From: Microcaldota archaeon
GTDB taxonomy: Archaea; Micrarchaeota; Micrarchaeia; CAILAH01
DNA length: 19,951 nt
Assembly (NCBI GenBank): GCA_026419815.1
Contig: JAOAKR010000005.1
Location: 1-19,951 of the forward strand
Direction: 5' to 3'
Shown: piece by piece, positions 1-6,768 of the stretch
Position numbering within the stretch: position 1 is the stretch's first letter
Layout of the letters: the number at the start of each line of letters is the position of its first letter
Made by a program: the position numbers and the translations under genes
The notes under the pieces: model-generated
What the model saw: only the letters and a program-made list of their open reading frames with translations
Database searches by the model: none
What the model was told of the DNA's origin: nothing

Positions 1-84
1 GCTCTGTGCCCTGCGCGGCATTATTGCATCAGAATTTTGGCCCAAGCCAGCATCCTGCCCTCTCGCACCAGCTAACAGCACCAT
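1..84 (-). CDS. Possible partial ORF downstream of the KaiC-like gene, C-terminus outside window
   Basis: An ATG at 84 opens a frame that stays open for 28 codons to the window edge (begins MVLLAGARGQDAGLG). It lies 2 nt after the stop of the KaiC-like gene. A good Shine-Dalgarno (AGAGGG, complement of 92-97) sits 7 nt before the ATG, inside the end of that gene, so translational coupling in an operon is plausible. The product is not recognised and too little is visible to assign a function. It could also be a chance ORF. Confidence 0.4.
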   Translation of the reverse strand, partial: MVLLAGARGQDAGLGQNSDAIMPRRAQS

Positions 85-86
85 AG

Positions 87-872
87 CTATGCCCTCTTGC
101 CTTGGGATCTTACAACAATCCCGCTATCCGTGAGCTCATACGGCACCTTGCCCCTGTAATGCCCTGTGCCACGCATCTTGACTATCTCAAGCACATTATC
201 CTTCTGGCCGGACTCGTATGCCATGTTAAGGTTTATCACGGCATCCGCGAGGAAAGCAATGGTTGGATGAACTGCCTCCATTGAAACTCCTGAGGAGTGG
301 AACTCAACAAGCGCGAGCGTGGTCATATCCCACGAGCGCAGCGATGAGAACAGGCTCACAACGCCCGAGCGCATATCGCTTTTCTTATCGTAAAACATAA
401 TCATTGCAGAAAGGGGGTCAAGCACCACGCGCTTGGCGCCTATTTGGTCAATCGCGTCCTTGACTATGCCACCGCCCCCACGGATTATCTCGCGTATCTC
501 GTTGGGGCTGTATGTGAGCACAACAAGCTTCTTCTCCTTCTCAAGCTTCTCAACGTCCATCCCCAGCCGGAGCATATGGTTGCGGAACCGCTCACTGTCG
601 TGCTCAAGGTTGATGAGGACGCCCGGCTCGTTGTATTTTACTACTCCGTTATACAGGAACTGCACGCCCATTATTGTTTTGCCGGAGCCCGGGCCGCCCA
701 TCACTACGACCACGCTGCCCCTCTCAAACCCGCCCTCAATCAATTCATCAAGGCCGGATATGCCAGTGGGCGCACGCGCAACAAGCGCCTCGCGCTTTCG
801 CCCCTGCAAAGGAGTGTGCGTGAAGGCCTTCTTATGCTTAGGATTAGTTCCTATCCCTCCCATTATCCTCAT
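87..872 (-). CDS. KaiC-family (RecA-like) ATPase, single domain
   Basis: 261 aa with one KaiC/RadA-like domain. Visible are the entry motif GISGLDELIEGG (37-48), Walker A GGPGSGKT (59-66), the acidic LEHD (89-92) where KaiC proteins carry catalytic carboxylates, a Walker B strand ending RVVLD (148-152), and the C-terminal KMRGTGHYRG segment typical of archaeal KaiC-like (COG0467) proteins. Such proteins bind ATP and usually act in signalling or as assembly cofactors; the exact role here is unknown. It is divergent from the pilus ATPase. The archaellum cofactor FlaH belongs to the same superfamily, so a link to pilus assembly is possible but not shown. The ATG at 872 is preferred because a TATA-like box (centre ~898) lies about 26 nt upstream, implying a leaderless mRNA. 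An ATG at 863 is the alternative. Confidence 0.85.
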   Translation of the reverse strand: MRIMGGIGTNPKHKKAFTHTPLQGRKREALVARAPTGISGLDELIEGGFERGSVVVVMGGPGSGKTIMGVQFLYNGVVKYNEPGVLINLEHDSERFRNHMLRLGMDVEKLEKEKKLVVLTYSPNEIREIIRGGGGIVKDAIDQIGAKRVVLDPLSAMIMFYDKKSDMRSGVVSLFSSLRSWDMTTLALVEFHSSGVSMEAVHPTIAFLADAVINLNMAYESGQKDNVLEIVKMRGTGHYRGKVPYELTDSGIVVRSQGKRA

Positions 873-892
873 AGCAGACTAATCCCTCCCAA

Positions 893-904
893 AGGTTATA
901 AAAC
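893..904. promoter_or_regulatory. TATA-like box between the divergent KaiC-like and GspE genes
   Basis: GGTTATAAAACT contains the self-complementary core TTATAA (896-901). Read leftwards, its centre is ~26 nt from the ATG at 872 (leaderless). Read rightwards, it predicts a start near 925 and a ~50-nt leader for the ATPase gene at 974. Confidence 0.55.
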
Positions 905-958
905 TATTTGCCGAATGGGATATGTGCATTCTGAATGCCGGCCCAGCCACGCGCGGCC

Positions 959-965
959 AGGGGTG
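959..965 (+). promoter_or_regulatory. Shine-Dalgarno deciding the GspE-like start
   Basis: AGGGGTG lies 8 nt before the ATG at 974. The in-frame ATG at 935 has no comparable site. Confidence 0.5.
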
Positions 966-973
966 TAGCCGCT

Positions 974-2710
974 ATGAAGACTGTTATTGACAGGTTTATG
1001 GATCTCCTTATGCAAAAGAGGCGCGTAAGCGTCAAGCAGGCAGCGGCAGAGCTTAAGTGGAGCGAGTTTGCAATTGAGCGGCTCGGCGTGATTTTGGAAA
1101 AGAGAGGCGTCGCGCGGGTTGACTTCCCGGTTAACCCTCTTGAAAGCATTGCCATAAACTTCGTTAAGGAAGCTGCCCCTGAAATTGTTAGGCCCAAGCC
1201 AAAAATCACCAAAGTGAGGGACAAGTACAGGCTGGATGCGGACGGGGTGCCCGGCGAGGTTACGATATACGAGTCAGTGGAGGAGCGGTCTGTTGGGTAT
1301 TACATTGAAATGCCGACACTGAGCCCGTACACACGGATGTTTGTTGATGAGCTCAAGGAGGAAGTCATCAAGGAGGTGCCTATTGAGCTTGAGCTTATCA
1401 CTGATGTTGACAAGGCCGATGCGGTCAAGAGGATGTTCCACAAGAACATACTTGAGATGCTCAAGAAATACGGGCTGCCTGACTCAGAGAGGACGCTGAT
1501 TGGCGGGATAATACTGCACGAGATGAACGGCCTCGGTGACATTGAGATGCTCATCGCCGATGATTGGCTTGAGGAAGTGATAGTGAATGCTGCCGCCATC
1601 CCCGTTGGCGTTTACCACAGGAAGCACGGGTGGCTTGAGACAAACATTTATGTCAAGAGTGAGGAAAGCATAATGGACTATTCATCGTTCATAGGCAGGA
1701 AAATTGGCAGGAACATTACAACGCTTAATCCCATTCTTGATGCGCACCTCATAAGCGGTGACCGCGTGAACGCGACGCTGTTCCCCATATCCACACGGGG
1801 CAACACCATTACCGTCCGCAAGTTCGCAAGGAACCCGTGGACGATAACAAACTTCATCTCGCCAGAGATGAACACTATGAGCATTGATATGGCCGCAATG
1901 CTATGGCAAGCAATGCAGTATGAGATGAACATCATAATCGCAGGGGGTACGGCCAGCGGCAAGACCACAACCCTGAACTCGCTTGCTGCATTCATCCAGC
2001 CGTACCACCGCATAATAAGCATTGAGGACACGCGCGAAATTATGCTCCCCCAGTATATGTGGAACTGGATACCGATGGTGACAAGGGTTGCTAACCCCGA
2101 GGGCCTTGGTGAGGTCAGTATGCTTGACCTTATGGTATCCTCGCTCAGGATGAGGCCGGACCGCATCATAGTTGGTGAGATACGCAGGAGCAGGGAGGCT
2201 GAAGTGCTGTTTGAGGCGATGCATACCGGCCACTCGGTATACTCAACACTGCACGCGGATACGGGGTTCCAGGTGCTCAAGAGGATTACCGAGCCGCCCA
2301 TCTCGGTGCCAAAGTCTGAGATGCAGGCTGTGCACTTGATTGTGGTGCAGCACAGGGACCGCAGGCTCAACCTCAGGAAGACTATGGAGATAAGCGAGGT
2401 TGTTGAAGGTGCTACCGGTGAGCCGGACCTTAACGTGCTCTACCGCTGGCGGCCAAAACAGGACAAGTTTGACATGATAAGCGAGCCTGTCAAGTATTAC
2501 CAGGAAATGAACCTTAACACAGGGATGACTACTCTGGAAATAAAGGATGATATGGCGGACAAGAAAACGGTGCTCAAGTATATGCTTGAGAAGAAGGTTG
2601 ACACGCTCAATGAGGTTGGCCGCCTTATGAAGATTTATTACACGGACCCTGACTTTGTGCTCAGCTCGGCCAAGAAGGGCGTGCCCAAAAGCAAGATGCT
2701 TGAGGGATGA
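974..2710 (+). CDS. Type II/IV secretion system (GspE/TadA/FlaI-like) ATPase
   Basis: Hexameric ATPase expected to power assembly of a type IV pilus-like filament at the cytoplasmic membrane. It is 578 aa from the ATG at 974, chosen for its Shine-Dalgarno; starting at 935 would add 13 residues. Domains: an N-terminal helix-turn-helix-like segment (about 1-50), an N2 region (about 90-300), then the RecA-like core with Walker A GGTASGKT (324-331), Asp box IEDTRE (350-355), Walker B RIIVGEIR (397-404) and His box AMHTGHSVYSTLHAD (415-429). All catalytic motifs look intact. The next gene starts 6 nt after its stop and encodes the cognate platform protein. The pilin-like gene at 4737 is a likely substrate. 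Which appendage it builds (adhesive pilus, archaellum or secretion filament) cannot be told from the ATPase alone. Confidence 0.93.
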   Translation: MKTVIDRFMDLLMQKRRVSVKQAAAELKWSEFAIERLGVILEKRGVARVDFPVNPLESIAINFVKEAAPEIVRPKPKITKVRDKYRLDADGVPGEVTIYESVEERSVGYYIEMPTLSPYTRMFVDELKEEVIKEVPIELELITDVDKADAVKRMFHKNILEMLKKYGLPDSERTLIGGIILHEMNGLGDIEMLIADDWLEEVIVNAAAIPVGVYHRKHGWLETNIYVKSEESIMDYSSFIGRKIGRNITTLNPILDAHLISGDRVNATLFPISTRGNTITVRKFARNPWTITNFISPEMNTMSIDMAAMLWQAMQYEMNIIIAGGTASGKTTTLNSLAAFIQPYHRIISIEDTREIMLPQYMWNWIPMVTRVANPEGLGEVSMLDLMVSSLRMRPDRIIVGEIRRSREAEVLFEAMHTGHSVYSTLHADTGFQVLKRITEPPISVPKSEMQAVHLIVVQHRDRRLNLRKTMEISEVVEGATGEPDLNVLYRWRPKQDKFDMISEPVKYYQEMNLNTGMTTLEIKDDMADKKTVLKYMLEKKVDTLNEVGRLMKIYYTDPDFVLSSAKKGVPKSKMLEG

Positions 2711-2716
2711 TGGCTG

Positions 2717-3598
2717 ATGAGGATCCCACTGATGCTGTTCTCAAAGGAGGCGGCAAGCAAAATTGCCAGGCCGTTCCGTGGGGCGGGCGCGCTCCTGCTC
2801 AGCGTGATGCCTGGTGTGGCATATGACCTTAAGGCAATAGGGTATGATATTGACGCGGAGGAATACTCATTTGCCGCTTTTGTGTCCGCACTCGTATGGG
2901 GGCTGCTTTTCGGGGTAGTGACTTACGTCGTGCTCCAGATAAGGGGGCTTGAGGCACAGCAGCAGCTTATGCTCTCTCTTGCAACCTTTCTGTTCTTCAC
3001 GATGTTCGCGTTCATACTGCATATGTCCTACCCATCAATAATCGCGAAAAAGCAGGCCGAGAAGACTGACAAGGAGCTCATTTATGCACTGAGGGATATG
3101 CTCGCGCAGGTCAAGTCTGGGATGCCGTTCTATGTGGCGCTCTCAAACATTGCAAAATCGGATTATGGCAATGTGTCCAAGGAGCTAAGTGTTGCCGTGA
3201 AGAGCATAAGCGCTGGCGAATCCGAGAAGCGGGCGCTTGAGCGCGTCATACTTAACACGAAGAGCGATTACCTTAAGAGGACGATATGGCAGGTGCTTGT
3301 GGCAATTGAGTCCGGCGCGAGCATGAGCGCAGCGCTCAGGAGTGCGCTTGACACGCTGATGAACTACCAAATGCAAGCAATCAAGAACTATGCGAGCGAG
3401 CTCAACTTTGCAATCCTGTTTTATATGTTCTTTGCGGCAGTGCTGCCATCAATTGGCATAACGCTGCTGGTGCTGCTCATCTCATTCACTAGCGCCAACA
3501 TCACGCAGGAGATATTCTTTATCGTGGTGATTATATCACTTGTCGTGCAGATGGCAATCATTGGCTTCATAAAGAGCGAGAGGCCATCGCTATACTAA
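2717..3598 (+). CDS. TadC/FlaJ-like pilus assembly platform membrane protein (first copy)
   Basis: 293 aa. Predicted membrane segments at about 51-70 and 80-105, a cytoplasmic T2SSF-type helical domain (about 108-225, including the conserved-type stretch DMLAQVKSGMPFYVAL and a second half around SGASMSAALRSALD), then membrane segments at about 228-255 and 262-286. This is the layout of archaeal TadC/FlaJ proteins, the membrane platform that couples the ATPase to pilin addition. The start is ATG 2717, with GAGGG about 10 nt upstream inside the end of the ATPase gene; the 6-nt gap implies coupled translation. A short overlapping ATG at 2710 is in another frame and was not used. Confidence 0.88.
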   Translation: MRIPLMLFSKEAASKIARPFRGAGALLLSVMPGVAYDLKAIGYDIDAEEYSFAAFVSALVWGLLFGVVTYVVLQIRGLEAQQQLMLSLATFLFFTMFAFILHMSYPSIIAKKQAEKTDKELIYALRDMLAQVKSGMPFYVALSNIAKSDYGNVSKELSVAVKSISAGESEKRALERVILNTKSDYLKRTIWQVLVAIESGASMSAALRSALDTLMNYQMQAIKNYASELNFAILFYMFFAAVLPSIGITLLVLLISFTSANITQEIFFIVVIISLVVQMAIIGFIKSERPSLY

Positions 3599-3607
3599 GG
3601 TGCGGTT

Positions 3608-4648
3608 ATGGACTCACGGATATATAGGGTGCTCGGGCGCAAGATAAGCGGCAGCGTTAAGGGGATAATCGCCCAGAAGCTCGTGTTTGCGGGCATACGC
3701 ACCGACCCCGACATCTGGCTTGGCATGCGCTTGCTTGCGATGCTGCTTGTAGGCCTGGCGATGGCCATTGCACCGTGGGCGCTATTCAAGTACGTGATAG
3801 ACACAACTCCTGAGACCACCACACAAGCTGAAATCATACAGCTTATGGTTGACTCAGTGCTGCTGTTCATAGTTTCCTCTTCCCTCATCGGGTTCCTGTT
3901 TTATATGAACCTCTATTATATCATTGATGACCGGACTAAAAGAGTTGAATCGGTGTTGCCGGATTACCTGTTCATATTGTCTGCAAACTTGCGCGCGGGG
4001 ATGAGCTCGTTCAATGCATTCCGGCTCGCCGCACTCCCGCACTTTGGCCCCCTCAAGGAAGAGGTTGACATCGTTGCGTCAAAGGCGGCTGCCGGCGGCT
4101 CGCTGTCCTCAGCGCTCATTGAGCTCTCCCAGCGAATAGACTCTGATGCACTGAAAAGGACAATAACGTTCTTTGAGAAGGGCATAAAGGCGGGCGGCAA
4201 GATGGCCGAGCTGATTGAGGTTAGCGCTGATGAGATGAGGAAGGTGTCAGACCTAAAGAAGGAAATGCAGATACAGACAAAGTCCTATATGGTGTTCATA
4301 GTTTTCATCATAGTTTTCCTGATACCGCTGCTGCTGTCAATCTCCTCGCAGTTCCTTACGAATATGATTGATATGAGGAACGACCAGGCGATGGTGTTCA
4401 AGGGCACTGAAGTAAAAATGCTGGCGATACTGCAGAAGGAAATAACCATAACTCCGGAATTCATTGATGTGGTTGCCGCATTCACGCTTATCACTGTCAC
4501 CCTCCTTGTCAGCCTGTTCATAGGCGTAATTGGGGAGGGAAAGTACCTATACGGCTTCAAGTACTACCCGATGGTGCTGGTAATCTCAATGATGATGTAC
4601 GTGGCATTCAGGTTTATGGTATCATCAGTGCTATCAGTGCTCACGTAG
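3608..4648 (+). CDS. TadC/FlaJ-like pilus assembly platform membrane protein (second copy)
   Basis: 346 aa. Membrane segments at about 42-65 and 79-105, a cytoplasmic T2SSF-type domain (about 110-225, with LSANLRAGMSSFNAFRLAA and a second half near EKGIKAGGKMAELI), then membrane segments at about 228-250, 287-312 and 322-344. Same family as its upstream neighbour but divergent in sequence. A tandem pair of platform proteins behind one ATPase is the TadB/TadC-like arrangement, suggesting a heterodimeric platform. The gap to the preceding stop is 9 nt, and AAGGTG (3597-3602) provides a Shine-Dalgarno overlapping that stop. It forms one transcription unit with 974-3598. Confidence 0.88.
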   Translation: MDSRIYRVLGRKISGSVKGIIAQKLVFAGIRTDPDIWLGMRLLAMLLVGLAMAIAPWALFKYVIDTTPETTTQAEIIQLMVDSVLLFIVSSSLIGFLFYMNLYYIIDDRTKRVESVLPDYLFILSANLRAGMSSFNAFRLAALPHFGPLKEEVDIVASKAAAGGSLSSALIELSQRIDSDALKRTITFFEKGIKAGGKMAELIEVSADEMRKVSDLKKEMQIQTKSYMVFIVFIIVFLIPLLLSISSQFLTNMIDMRNDQAMVFKGTEVKMLAILQKEITITPEFIDVVAAFTLITVTLLVSLFIGVIGEGKYLYGFKYYPMVLVISMMMYVAFRFMVSSVLSVLT

Positions 4649-4684
4649 CCCTTGGGAGTGGGAGGCATCTTGGAAATATTTTAG

Positions 4685-4693
4685 GTTTATAAG
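4685..4693 (+). promoter_or_regulatory. TATA-like box of the pilin-like gene
   Basis: TTTATAAG in the 4649-4736 gap predicts transcription from about 4714 and a leader of ~23 nt carrying a Shine-Dalgarno. The pilin could therefore be expressed at a higher level than the assembly genes upstream. Confidence 0.55.
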
Positions 4694-4722
4694 CATTACG
4701 TTGAAATATCAGAACAAATACA

Positions 4723-4729
4723 GAGGTGG
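4723..4729 (+). promoter_or_regulatory. Shine-Dalgarno deciding the pilin start
   Basis: GAGGTGG lies 7 nt before the ATG at 4737, ideal spacing. It is only 1 nt before the in-frame ATG at 4731 and downstream of the in-frame TTG at 4701, so 4737 is preferred. Confidence 0.65.
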
Positions 4730-4736
4730 AATGAAC

Positions 4737-5207
4737 ATGAAATTTGCAATGAGAGGACAGGGCTCTACCGAGTACTTAGTGTTGCTCGCAGTTGCCCTTA
4801 TAGTTGCCCTGGTGGCAATCGCACTCTTGGGGTGGTTCCCGGGAGTTAGCGGTGACACCAGAGAGTCGCAGAGCAGGAGCTACTGGAACGGCGCACAGCC
4901 ATTCTCGGTAATTGAGTATAAGTCAAGCAGCACTACCGGCAACCTGACGCTCACTCTAAGGAATGAGAGGAGCGAGAAGCTCACCATAACCGGCATCTCT
5001 GTTGATGGGACGGCCCTTAACTTGAGCTCAAACATATCTATAAAGGGTGGCGAGGAGCAGACCATTGAAGTTGCACTTCCTGCTGCATCACAGTGTGACA
5101 CTGCTGGCGATATGTTTGAGTATGACCTGCAGTTCGTGTACAACACGAAGACCATCAGCGGCATAGTGCAGACCGGCGCAAGGCCTTTGATTGGCAAGTG
5201 CAGCTAA
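4737..5207 (+). CDS. Pilin-like protein with class III (type IV prepilin-like) signal peptide
   Basis: 156 aa from ATG 4737. The N-terminus MKFAMRG then QGSTEYLVLL matches the archaeal class III signal motif QxSxExxxL recognised by EppA/PibD-type prepilin peptidases. Cleavage is expected after Gly7, leaving a hydrophobic helix (about 10-32) that would pack in the filament core. The remainder (about 40-156) is polar and probably a beta-rich extracellular head; two cysteines (C120, C155) could form a disulfide. Placement directly after the ATPase and two platform genes supports its being the substrate. No prepilin peptidase is in the window. The gene is followed by a T-rich tract. It may be a major or a minor pilin. 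Confidence 0.88.
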   Translation: MKFAMRGQGSTEYLVLLAVALIVALVAIALLGWFPGVSGDTRESQSRSYWNGAQPFSVIEYKSSSTTGNLTLTLRNERSEKLTITGISVDGTALNLSSNISIKGGEEQTIEVALPAASQCDTAGDMFEYDLQFVYNTKTISGIVQTGARPLIGKCS

Positions 5208-5213
5208 ATACCG

Positions 5214-5242
5214 AGCTTTTTTTAATTATTTTCTTAAATTTT
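5214..5242. terminator. T-rich bidirectional termination region
   Basis: A convergent junction between the pilin (ends 5207) and TsaC (ends 5234). CTTTTTTTAATTATTTTC reads as oligo-T on the plus strand, and the complement is A/T-rich for the opposing transcript. Archaeal RNA polymerase commonly terminates at such U-runs. Confidence 0.5.
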
Positions 5243-5803
5243 AAGCACTGATTTTGCACGCTCCAAATTGCGGCCCTCACGCACAATAACCGGCTCCTTT
5301 CCCGAGAGGTCCACAACCGTGGAAGGAGTATTATCCCTTGATGTGTTCGCGGGGTTCTCAACAATTGAGCTTGCAGCACGCACTATCTCCTCAGGGATAT
5401 CCTCCTTTGATGCGGGCGCCGGCTGCTTGTGTATGTTTGCGCTTGTTGAGACGATTGGCTTGCCGAACCGTGATATGAAATCCCTCAGGAACTGGGAATC
5501 GGGTATGCGTGCACATACGGTGCCTTTTTTTACCAATAGGGAGCATAGCCCCCCTTTATATGGCAGGACGAGCGAAACACCAACAAGCTTGGTAATATCA
5601 TATTTGTGGCTCCACTCAGCATATTTTGAAAGCATTTCCGGGCCTGAAACAAGGATTATCATCGCGCTGCTTTCGTCCCTCCTCTTTGCGAGAAGCACCT
5701 TCTTCACTGCAGCACAATCGGTTGCGTCACAGCTCACGCCCCAAATGGTGTCAGTCTGCAGCAGTATTATGTCCCCACGTGAAAGGCACTCAATGGCGTC
5801 CAT
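5234..5803 (-). CDS. tsaC: YrdC-domain threonylcarbamoyl-AMP synthase (TsaC type)
   Basis: 189 aa from ATG 5803. The family makes threonylcarbamoyl-AMP from threonine, bicarbonate and ATP, the first step of t6A37 formation on tRNAs that read ANN codons. Visible YrdC features are TDTIWGVSCDA near the N-terminus (family form TDTVYGL), the basic AKRR cluster, and the nucleotide-site motif PIVSTSAN. The protein ends after the YrdC domain, so it is TsaC-like; the C-terminal Sua5 domain common in archaeal and eukaryotic Sua5 is missing. The TATA-like box centred near 5829 lies 26 nt upstream of 5803, which favours this start over an in-frame ATG at 5836. Confidence 0.88.
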   Translation of the reverse strand: MDAIECLSRGDIILLQTDTIWGVSCDATDCAAVKKVLLAKRRDESSAMIILVSGPEMLSKYAEWSHKYDITKLVGVSLVLPYKGGLCSLLVKKGTVCARIPDSQFLRDFISRFGKPIVSTSANIHKQPAPASKEDIPEEIVRAASSIVENPANTSRDNTPSTVVDLSGKEPVIVREGRNLERAKSVLKI

Positions 5804-5824
5804 ATGGTAGGTTCCGCACCTGAA

Positions 5825-5834
5825 GCTTAAATAC
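5825..5834. promoter_or_regulatory. Shared divergent TATA-like box (tsaC / membrane protein)
   Basis: GCTTAAATAC reads GTATTTAAGC on the other strand. Its centre is about 26 nt from both the minus-strand ATG (5803) and the plus-strand ATG (5855), so one box could serve two leaderless transcripts. Confidence 0.6.
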
Positions 5835-5854
5835 ATTGGGCGCTAATTGCAATT

Positions 5855-6598
5855 ATGGACTGGGCGGGCTTGCTCTGGGTTATTGCGGTTGCGGTGTTCG
5901 CATTTGCGCTGTGGGCCGGGTTTTCCGCGTCCAATGAAGCGTTTTACGTTGCGGTAAGCTCGTTTGCACCTATTGCGCTCTCACTCATATGCCTTATGCT
6001 GCTGCTCATACTCAAAAAAATGGAGACTACGGAGCATATCCTTTACTTTTCAGTTGCGCTTACCTTATGGTTCTTAGGTGAGATATTTTTCTGGCTTGCG
6101 TCATTTATGCCTGGCATTGAAAGCACTTATGCGGAGCTGTTCTGGCTAACTGGATACGTGCCGCTTGCAATCGGCTTATGGTCCATTTCAAAAATGGCCA
6201 GCGCACGCAGAAGCATCTTCCAGGCGCTCTCACTGCTCATAGTGCTCATAGCATATGTCGTGATAACCGTAGATATTGCATTGCCGCTCAGGGATGACCT
6301 TGGCTTTATGGCTAATGTGGTGCATCCGCTGGCAAGCATACTCTTATTTGCACTAGCGGTATACATAATAACTGGGGATGGGGAGGAACGGTGCGTAACC
6401 GCGATTGCAGGGGCAATGCTGCTGTTTGCGGTGTTTGATGTTATGTACCTTATGGCACTCAAGGAAGGAGTATACGATGCGGTTGCGCGGTTCATTGATC
6501 CCGTCTATAATCTTGCATACCTTATGTTTGCATATGCGATTTATTCCCAGATAACCAAGATCGCCTGCACGGGCAGGTCTAAAAAGTCCAAAAAATAA
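5855..6598 (+). CDS. Multi-pass membrane protein resembling 7TM sensor input domains
   Basis: 247 aa and almost entirely membrane: about seven to eight hydrophobic helices between residues 5 and 235, then a short basic tail ending SKKSKK. The stretch TYAELFWLTGYVPLAIGL resembles the conserved segment between helices 3 and 4 of membrane input domains found on bacterial and archaeal signalling proteins (kinases, GGDEF proteins). No kinase, HAMP, PAS or other output domain follows, so it would be a stand-alone membrane module. I do not recognise a specific family and assign no function. The start ATG 5855 lies 26 nt after the shared TATA-like box (leaderless). A tRNA gene begins 39 nt after the stop. 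Confidence 0.75.
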   Translation: MDWAGLLWVIAVAVFAFALWAGFSASNEAFYVAVSSFAPIALSLICLMLLLILKKMETTEHILYFSVALTLWFLGEIFFWLASFMPGIESTYAELFWLTGYVPLAIGLWSISKMASARRSIFQALSLLIVLIAYVVITVDIALPLRDDLGFMANVVHPLASILLFALAVYIITGDGEERCVTAIAGAMLLFAVFDVMYLMALKEGVYDAVARFIDPVYNLAYLMFAYAIYSQITKIACTGRSKKSKK

Positions 6599-6600
6599 TG

Positions 6601-6608
6601 CTTTTAAG
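6601..6608 (+). promoter_or_regulatory. TATA-like box of the tRNA-Arg gene
   Basis: CTTTTAAG predicts transcription from about 6631, 7 nt before the tRNA 5' end. It directly follows the stop codon of the membrane protein gene. Confidence 0.5.
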
Positions 6609-6676
6609 GGTTGGCAAACAGAATTCCGCCAGCAGGCGCCCCCATAGTATAGCCTGGATAGTATGCGGCCCTGCGG

Positions 6677-6710
6677 AAGAATGCCGCACTGGTGTGGCAC
6701 TGCTGCAGCA
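6677..6710 (+). other. tRNA-Arg intron 1, canonical position 37/38
   Basis: 34 nt with a textbook archaeal bulge-helix-bulge. Exon bases CTGC (6671-6674) pair with GCAG (6705-6708) as the 4-bp central helix. The 3-nt bulges are GGA (6675-6677) and CAA (6709-6711), cut after the second base in each. The intron has its own hairpin, TGCCGCAC (6682-6689) with GTGTGGCA (6692-6699). Splicing would need the archaeal tRNA endonuclease, which is not in the window. Confidence 0.88.
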
Positions 6711-6731
6711 AGGCTGAGGGAGGGGTTCAAA

Positions 6732-6768
6732 ATAATGGCAGGCGGCACATCGCCTGCTATTTGGGGAT
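6732..6768 (+). other. tRNA-Arg intron 2, T-loop (about position 59/60)
   Basis: About 37 nt (ends uncertain by 1 nt) split the T-loop between TTCAAA and T. The interior forms a 10-bp hairpin, ATGGCAGGCG (6735-6744) with CGCCTGCTAT (6751-6760), containing one G-U and a 6-nt loop. A relaxed bulge-helix-bulge can be drawn with TTCA (6726-6729) against TGGG (6762-6765) and 4-nt bulges; it is weaker than that of intron 1. The main support is that only its removal restores the T-arm and the perfect 7-bp acceptor. Confidence 0.75.

Noticed and set aside
87..872. Archaellum FlaH
   Set aside because: The KaiC-like motifs (LEHD, KMRGTGH) fit the general archaeal KaiC-like family, and no archaellin or FlaX/F/G genes accompany it; only the superfamily is shared.
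1678..2370. 230-aa minus-strand ORF inside the secretion ATPase gene
   Set aside because: It is a shadow of the ATPase coding strand; the plus-strand product has complete Walker and His-box motifs.
2710..2790. ATG 2710 overlapping the ATPase stop as a start for the platform gene
   Set aside because: It is in a different frame from the TadC-like protein and its product is polar, with no membrane segments.
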